From contig JALNYY010000136.1 in NCBI GenBank assembly GCA_023229605.1, positions 1-11,094 of the forward strand: a stretch of DNA of 11,094 nt. The letters run 5' to 3'. Of the stretch, positions 7,801 through 11,094 are shown one piece after another. Position 1 is the first letter of the stretch. Every line of letters starts with the position of its first letter. The notes under the pieces were generated by a model. That model was given only the letters and a program-made list of their open reading frames with translations, made no database searches and was not told where the DNA came from. The translations under genes were made by a program, and so were the position numbers. This DNA comes from Methylobacter sp. GTDB taxonomy: Bacteria > Pseudomonadota > Gammaproteobacteria > Methylococcales > Methylomonadaceae.

Positions 7801-8492
7801 GCTGGGCTTACGACATCGGTTACGGCGGTCTCGACCATGTCCTGGCCAGCGGGCGCAATGTCAATATCCTGGTTTTGGATACCGAAGTTTATTCCAATAC
7901 CGGCGGGCAAACGTCCAAAGCCACACCGTTAGGCGCGGTGGCGAAATTCTCCGCCGGCGGGAAGGCGACGGCTAAAAAAGACTTGGCGTTGCTGGCGATG
8001 GATTACATCAACGTCTATGTCGCCCATGTCGCTTATGCGGGTAAAGACACCCAAACCCTGAATGCGTTTTTGGAGGCCGAAGCCCACGACGGCCCGTCGA
8101 TCATCATCGCTTACGCGCCGTGCATCGCGCACGGCGTGGATCTATCCAACAATCACCGGCAGCAAAACCTGGCGGTCAAAAGCGGGCATTGGCCGTTGTT
8201 CAGGTTCGATCCCGGCAAAATAAAACAGGGCAAGAACCCTATGCATCTGGATTCGCCTGAACCGTCGATTCCCTACCGCGATTTCGTCAAAACCGAAACC
8301 CGCTTCAGCATGTTGTGGCAGACGCATCCCGAAGACGCGGAGCGGTTTCTGGAGCAGGCGCAGCAGGATGTTAAAAACCGCTATCACTATTACAAACAAC
8401 TGTCTGAGCTGGCCTGGAACGAATCGACCAGCGTTTCAGCGGTGAAAGCCCAACTCAAAAGCGAAACTGCCAAGGAGACCGACAATGGTTGA
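4854..8492 (+). CDS. nifJ: Pyruvate:ferredoxin (flavodoxin) oxidoreductase, NifJ type
   Basis: A 1212-residue single-chain enzyme that converts pyruvate and CoA to acetyl-CoA and CO2 with electrons passed to ferredoxin or flavodoxin; cytoplasmic and usually oxygen sensitive. The N-terminal domain has YPITPSS (29-35); T32, E65 and R115 fit the pyruvate/TPP-site residues Thr31, Glu64 and Arg114 of the Desulfovibrio enzyme. The EKR motif is at 684-686. Two 4Fe-4S ferredoxin motifs follow: C700, C703, C706, C710 and C757, C760, C763, C767. The proximal cluster is C831, C834, C859 and C1090. The TPP site is GDGWAYDIG from 981 and LDTEVYSNTGGQ. All key residues are present and length is normal. ATG 4854 follows AGGGG seven bases upstream. 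It overlaps the DHOD-like gene by 8 bp. No nif genes are near, so a role in central metabolism or low-oxygen fermentation is likelier than nitrogen fixation; this is inferred. Confidence 0.96.
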   Translation: MQNQQTLTIDGNQAAATVAHKLNEVIAIYPITPSSNMGEWADEWSSRGQVNLWGTVPQVTEMQSEAGAAGAIHGALQAGSMATTFTASQGLLLMIPNMYKIAGELSPTVFHIAARSLACQGLSIFGDHSDVMSARMTGFGMLCSNSPQEVMDFALIAHAAALEGRIPLMHFFDGFRTSHEVAKIKTLDDEVMRAMINDEWVLAHRSRGLTPDKPVLRGTAQNPDVYFQARESVNAYYQAMPGIVQGAMDRFAKLTGRSYRLFEYLGSPDAERVIVIMGSGAEAVEETLDYLNRQGESVGLLKVRLYRPFDAASLLAALPASCRKVAVLDRTKEPGADGEPLYKDVLGALAQDFIGGSAKFSVLPKVVGGRYGLSSKEFTPGMIKAVFDELKQAQPKNNFTIGIRDDVTHTSLDWDAAYRTDAHAETFQAMFYGLGSDGTVSANKNTIKIIGEATDLHAQGYFVYDSKKSGAITVSHLRFGPKPIRSSYLIGENDAGFIGCHQTIFLERYDMLANAADNAVFLLNSPEPVDRVWASLPAKMQRQMIDKKIRFYVIDGYEVAEKSGMGKRINTIMQTCFFAISGVLPEEQAIASIKHAVEKTYGKKGRHIVELNFKAIDETLACLHEVPLPTEVSSQFDIQSRISDAAPDFVKRVTGEIIAGRGDALPVSAMPVDGTFPTGTAAYEKRNLALEIPVWETDLCTQCGKCVMVCPHSVIRSKIFPTEAVANAPETFKHAPMLGKDFPAGLEISYQVSPEDCTGCTLCVDICPIRDKSNASRKAINMQPQPPLRETERDNWDFFLAIPEYDRKLLKTNTIKGSMVLQPLFEFSGACVGCGETPYIKLASQLFGDRMVVANATGCSSIYGGNLPTTPWAKNAEGRGPAWSNSLFEDNAEFGLGMRIALDKQNEHARELLASLRGHLSGELVDAILNADQSDEAGIYEQRERVAALKQHLQTLTDQAAQTLLQSADSLCKKSVWIIGGDGWAYDIGYGGLDHVLASGRNVNILVLDTEVYSNTGGQTSKATPLGAVAKFSAGGKATAKKDLALLAMDYINVYVAHVAYAGKDTQTLNAFLEAEAHDGPSIIIAYAPCIAHGVDLSNNHRQQNLAVKSGHWPLFRFDPGKIKQGKNPMHLDSPEPSIPYRDFVKTETRFSMLWQTHPEDAERFLEQAQQDVKNRYHYYKQLSELAWNESTSVSAVKAQLKSETAKETDNG
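8472..8477 (+). promoter_or_regulatory. Ribosome binding site of the DHOD-like gene inside nifJ
   Basis: AAGGAG, seven bases before the ATG at 8485, lies within the last codons of nifJ. Start and stop overlap as ATGGTTGA (8485-8492), so translation of the two genes is probably coupled. Confidence 0.8.
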
Positions 8493-9498
8493 TTTAACGA
8501 CTGAATACTTAGGCTTGAAACTGGCTAACCCGTTGGTGCCGTCGGCGTCGCCGTTGAGCAGGGAAACGGACAGCGCGCGCAGGCTCGAAGACGCAGGCGC
8601 ATCGGCGCTGGTGATGTATTCGCTGTTCGAGGAAAAAATCGAAGCCGAAGCGCAGCAAATGGAGCGGTTTTTTTATCAGCAAGCCATAGGCCATGGCGAA
8701 GCGGACTCGTTTCATCCGGTGCCGGAGAACATCCAGACTTATCAGGAACAGTATCTGGAGCATCTGCAACAGCTCAAGTCTGCACTGGCGATTCCGGTCA
8801 TCGCCAGTTTGAACGGAACGTCATTGAGCGGCTGGGTCGAGTATGGCAAGCAATTGCAACAGGCGGGCGCCGACGCGCTGGAGCTGAATATCTATCATCT
8901 GGCGGCCAATAGCGATGAAAGCGGCGACGCGGTCGAACAACGTTACCTGGACATATTGCAGGAATTGAAAAGGCAGGTCAGCGTGCCGATCGTCATGAAG
9001 CTCTCGTCCCAGTTCAGCTCGCCGATCCATTTCGCCAAACGCCTGGAGGCCGCCGGAGCCGACGGCATTGCGCTGTTCAACCGCTTTTACCAGCCCGATA
9101 TTGACCTGGAAACACTGGAAGTAGTGCCGAAACTGGAGCTGTCATCCTCGGCGGAAGCGTTGTTGCGGATACGCTGGACCGCGTTGCTGTATGGCCGGAC
9201 CAAACTGTCGCTGGCGGTAACCGGCGGTTTTCACCAGACGCCCGATGTGCTGAAAGCGCTGTTGGCCGGAGCCGATGTGGTGCATCTTTGCAGCGTATTG
9301 CTAAAGCATGGCGCAGGCCGATTAAGCGATATCCTGAGTGAGCTGGAACAGTGGCTGGGCGAGCATGAATACGAGTCGGTCAAGCAACTAAAAGGCAGTG
9401 TCAGCCGGCAACACGCGATCGATCCCAGCGCTTATGAACGAGCCAATTACGTGCAGGTATTGGATAGTTATTCCAGTCCGGCGGGGGTGTTGCGGTAG
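8485..9498 (+). CDS. Dihydroorotate dehydrogenase-like FMN protein paired with NifJ
   Basis: A 337-residue TIM-barrel flavoprotein resembling PyrD class 1 but belonging to the group usually annotated 'dihydroorotate dehydrogenase-like protein' and often found next to nifJ. Visible features: the N-terminal DLTTEYLGLKLANPLVPSAS typical of these proteins, the strand VIASLNGTS, a conserved lysine K172 in VPIVMKLS, and a C-terminal phosphate-binding region with TGGF (246-249) and GADVVHLCSVLL. Where true DHODs have NLSCPN or NISSPN with the catalytic Cys or Ser, this protein has NIYHLA (135-140), so the base is replaced by H138. That argues against a pyrimidine pathway role. It starts within nifJ (8-bp overlap, strong AAGGAG), implying a stoichiometric or functional link to pyruvate oxidation; its substrate and electron partner are unknown. 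Confidence 0.88.
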   Translation: MVDLTTEYLGLKLANPLVPSASPLSRETDSARRLEDAGASALVMYSLFEEKIEAEAQQMERFFYQQAIGHGEADSFHPVPENIQTYQEQYLEHLQQLKSALAIPVIASLNGTSLSGWVEYGKQLQQAGADALELNIYHLAANSDESGDAVEQRYLDILQELKRQVSVPIVMKLSSQFSSPIHFAKRLEAAGADGIALFNRFYQPDIDLETLEVVPKLELSSSAEALLRIRWTALLYGRTKLSLAVTGGFHQTPDVLKALLAGADVVHLCSVLLKHGAGRLSDILSELEQWLGEHEYESVKQLKGSVSRQHAIDPSAYERANYVQVLDSYSSPAGVLR

Positions 9499-9588
9499 TC
9501 GAGCGAAATTGTGAGAAAATTCAATTATTAATGTCCGTATCATCGGTTAAGATAGGACTCCTGATATTTAAATAACGGAGAGCAAAAT
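9499..9588. promoter_or_regulatory. Intergenic region upstream of the small exported protein
   Basis: Ninety bases without a gene. GGAG at 9577-9580 is the ribosome binding site for the ATG at 9589 (spacing eight). TTATTAATGTCCGTATC at 9525-9541 matches 15 of 17 positions of 4600-4616 upstream of nifJ. No clear promoter or terminator is visible. Confidence 0.4.
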
Positions 9589-9909
9589 ATGAAAAAATTA
9601 CGGTTTTATGTCTTGGCGGTTTTAATGCTTTTGTCGTTTTCTAATGCATATGCATACGACTCGGCGCAGAAATTCGGCAGGGGCTTGGCGGGAATGACGA
9701 CCGGTTTTCTCGAGATACCGGGCAATATTGTTAAGGAAACCAAGGCTAAAGGTGCTATTGGTATTCCTATCGGCCTTGCTACCGGTCTGGGGATGACGGT
9801 GACTCGCGAGCTGGTCGGCGTTTATGAGTTTATTTCTGCGCCTTTTCCGGTTCCTGCTGGCTTTAAGCCGATTTTGACTCCGCTGTATCCTTGGAGTTAT
9901 TTTGAGTAA
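9589..9909 (+). CDS. Small exported protein, exosortase system-associated TIGR04073-like
   Basis: A 106-residue protein with a clear Sec signal peptide: MKKLRFYV, a hydrophobic stretch to about residue 17, then SNAYA with likely cleavage near residue 22, so the mature protein of about 84 residues is periplasmic or cell-surface. The mature part starts YDSAQKFGRGLAGMTTGFLE and contains IPGNIVKETKAKG, a glycine-rich weakly hydrophobic stretch GAIGIPIGLATGLGMTVTRE (55-74), then VGVYEFISAPFPVP and the end LTPLYPWSYFE. This order resembles the TIGR04073 family, named for co-occurrence with exosortase systems; function is unknown. No exosortase or PEP-CTERM protein is in the window, and this protein has no sorting tail. 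ATG 9589 has GGAG eight bases upstream. It appears monocistronic, with a hairpin 28 bp past the stop. Confidence 0.75.
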   Translation: MKKLRFYVLAVLMLLSFSNAYAYDSAQKFGRGLAGMTTGFLEIPGNIVKETKAKGAIGIPIGLATGLGMTVTRELVGVYEFISAPFPVPAGFKPILTPLYPWSYFE

Positions 9910-9935
9910 ATCCCTTTAGGGGAGGATACAAGCTT

Positions 9936-9962
9936 TGCCGGGCATGCCCTTTATGCCCGGTA
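9936..9962 (+). terminator. Possible Rho-independent terminator after the small exported protein
   Basis: CCGGGCAT (9938-9945) and ATGCCCGG (9953-9960) form a perfect 8-bp GC-rich stem with a 7-base loop, extendable by one G-U and one T-A pair. The following TATTCTC is only a weak T tract, so termination is likely but not certain. Confidence 0.5.
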
Positions 9963-10034
9963 TTCTCATGCTTCCTGTGCCTCGTATTCCGTTGTGCTTC
10001 ATACGGGCTACCCGCTTCAACACGGCTATAAAGT

Positions 10035-10038
10035 GGAG
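10035..10038 (+). promoter_or_regulatory. Ribosome binding site supporting a TTG start for truC
   Basis: GGAG lies five bases before TTG at 10044. The next in-frame ATG at 10062 has no such site at suitable spacing (23 bases from this GGAG), so TTG is the better start. Confidence 0.6.
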
Positions 10039-10043
10039 CCATT

Positions 10044-10868
10044 TTGAACACGACTGAAATAATGCCACACCCGCCAAGGCCGGAGCTTGATTCGGAGTTG
10101 CCTGTTTTATACCAGGACGAATTCCTGGTGGCAATCAACAAACCGGCAGGATTATTGGTGCATAGGTCGAATATAGACCGCCATGAAACGCGTTTTGCGG
10201 TGCAATTGTTGCGCGACCAACTGGGACAAAGAGTATTTCCGCTGCATCGTCTGGACAAACCCACTGCCGGCGTATTGGTGTTTGCGTTAAATCCGGAGAT
10301 TGCCCGGAAAATGATGGCAATCTTTATGGCCGATAGCGTGGAAAAAACCTATCTGGCCGTAGTGCGCGGTTACAGCGCCGAGCGGGCGATTATCGATTAT
10401 CCGTTACAGGAGCAACTGGATAAAATGACCGACCGTCTGGCGCAACAGGATAAAGCCCCCCAGTCCGCAATTACCCATTATCGACGTCTTGCCACAGTGG
10501 AATTACCGTTTGCGGTGGGACGTTACCCGACCAGCCGTTATTCCTTATTACAGCTTTCGCCAAAAACGGGTCGCAAACATCAACTGCGCCGGCATTTAAA
10601 GCATATTTTTCATCCGATTATCGGCGACACCACGCATGGGGACGGTAAGCACAACGATTTTTTCCGGCAACAATTAAATTGCCGGCAACTGTTGCTTGCC
10701 TCGACCCGGTTCAGTTTTCCACATCCTGTCACAGAACAACGGCTGGAAATTCAAGCGCCGTTGGATGCTTGTTTCAGCCGAATTGTTACGGAACTTGACT
10801 GGAATGTAGACAGCGCATATTCCGCAGTCCCATTATCTTCCTTAGCAACACTCAACAAATGGAGTTAG
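10044..10868 (+). CDS. truC: tRNA pseudouridine(65) synthase TruC
   Basis: A 274-residue RluA-family enzyme that isomerises uridine 65 in the T stem of certain tRNAs to pseudouridine. It closely follows E. coli TruC as I remember it (about 260 residues): VLYQDEFLVAINKPAGLLVH (21-40), the catalytic motif HRLDKPTAG with D71 as nucleophile, YLAVVRGY, DYPLQEQLDKMTDR, ATVELPFAVGRYPTSRYSL, and SPKTGRKHQLRRHL followed by HPIIGDTTHGDGKH. There is no S4 domain, as expected for TruC. The start is TTG, chosen because GGAG precedes it by five bases; ATG at 10062 would shorten the protein by six non-conserved residues. A GH30 gene begins four bases after the stop, with its ribosome binding site inside the last truC codons, so the two are probably co-transcribed. 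Confidence 0.94.
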   Translation: MNTTEIMPHPPRPELDSELPVLYQDEFLVAINKPAGLLVHRSNIDRHETRFAVQLLRDQLGQRVFPLHRLDKPTAGVLVFALNPEIARKMMAIFMADSVEKTYLAVVRGYSAERAIIDYPLQEQLDKMTDRLAQQDKAPQSAITHYRRLATVELPFAVGRYPTSRYSLLQLSPKTGRKHQLRRHLKHIFHPIIGDTTHGDGKHNDFFRQQLNCRQLLLASTRFSFPHPVTEQRLEIQAPLDACFSRIVTELDWNVDSAYSAVPLSSLATLNKWS

Positions 10869-10872
10869 CAAA

Positions 10873-11094
10873 ATGACAAAACAGCGTCCGGTAAGGCAAT
10901 TTTGCACCGCTCATGACACGGCGTATCGGTTGTCGGAATTGGAACCGATAGCGTTCGAATCTGCCACGAATTTTTCCGATCCCTCGGTGTTCATAGACAC
11001 AACCGTTAAGTTTCAAGAAATTCAGGGCTTCGGCGGGGCTTTCACCGAAGCGGCTGCGGTAACCTTAGACAAAATGCCGGTCCACTTGCGGCAG
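10873..11094 (+). CDS. Glycoside hydrolase family 30 protein, N-terminal part, cut by window edge
   Basis: Seventy-four residues are visible, beginning MTKQRPVRQFCTAHDTAYRL. The stretch FQEIQGFGGAFTEAAA (47-62) is the diagnostic start of the GH30 (beta/alpha)8 barrel, found in glucosylceramidase and endo-beta-1,6-glucanase relatives, where a GFGGA-T-DAAA block occurs. Acid/base and nucleophile glutamates lie beyond the edge, so subfamily and substrate cannot be decided. No signal peptide is seen at this start; the N-terminus is polar, suggesting a cytoplasmic enzyme unless another export route is used. GGAG at 10861-10864, within the final truC codons, is eight bases before the ATG, and the gap to truC is four bases, so an operon is likely. 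Confidence 0.85.
   Translation, partial: MTKQRPVRQFCTAHDTAYRLSELEPIAFESATNFSDPSVFIDTTVKFQEIQGFGGAFTEAAAVTLDKMPVHLRQ

Noticed and set aside
4854..8492. nifJ as part of a nitrogen-fixation cluster
   Set aside because: No nif structural, regulatory or electron-transfer gene is present; the neighbour is a DHOD-like gene.
9863..10264. 133-codon minus-strand frame across the truC start region
   Set aside because: It overlaps a hairpin, the truC coding start and the end of the small exported protein gene, with no family resemblance.

Overview
The window looks like chromosome of a gammaproteobacterium. CysD, CysN and TruC read very close to the enterobacterial proteins I remember. A NifJ-type pyruvate:ferredoxin oxidoreductase paired with a dihydroorotate-dehydrogenase-like protein, and a small TIGR04073-like exported protein, would suit a Methylococcales-type methanotroph. 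That placement is inference from gene content only. I see no rRNA, tRNA, CRISPR array, transposase or phage gene.

Layout. Positions 1-1676 (minus strand) hold the assimilatory sulfate adenylyltransferase genes cysD and cysN, with cysN running off the left edge. They are usually almost contiguous, but here 445 bp separate them. That gap holds a complete gene for an S23/23S-rRNA-intervening-sequence-type four-helix-bundle protein, bracketed by a perfect 13-bp inverted repeat (361-373 / 751-763) and by short GGTAAA(A) and AACCTTG tandem repeats. This is the most unusual structure in the window. The cysD leader also carries a perfect 14-bp inverted repeat that includes the cysD start codon.

Positions 1953-4478 (plus, divergent from cysD) encode a large cyclic-di-GMP protein: four CBS domains, PAS, a degenerate GGDEF (SSDEF) that keeps its RxxD inhibitory site, and an intact EAL domain. 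A 375-bp intergenic stretch follows, carrying one copy of what looks like a dispersed repeat.

Positions 4854-9498 (plus) form a two-gene unit: nifJ and an overlapping gene for a PyrD-like flavoprotein that lacks the usual catalytic Cys/Ser. Then come a small secreted TIGR04073-like protein (9589-9909), a hairpin that may be a terminator, and a probable operon of truC (TTG start) and a GH30 glycosidase gene cut by the right edge.

Taken together, the genes cover sulfate activation, c-di-GMP turnover with probable nucleotide sensing, low-redox pyruvate oxidation, tRNA modification and glycan hydrolysis. The neighbourhoods are mostly ordinary. The novelty lies in the element inside cysDN, the cysD leader structure and the unexplained DHOD-like partner of NifJ.
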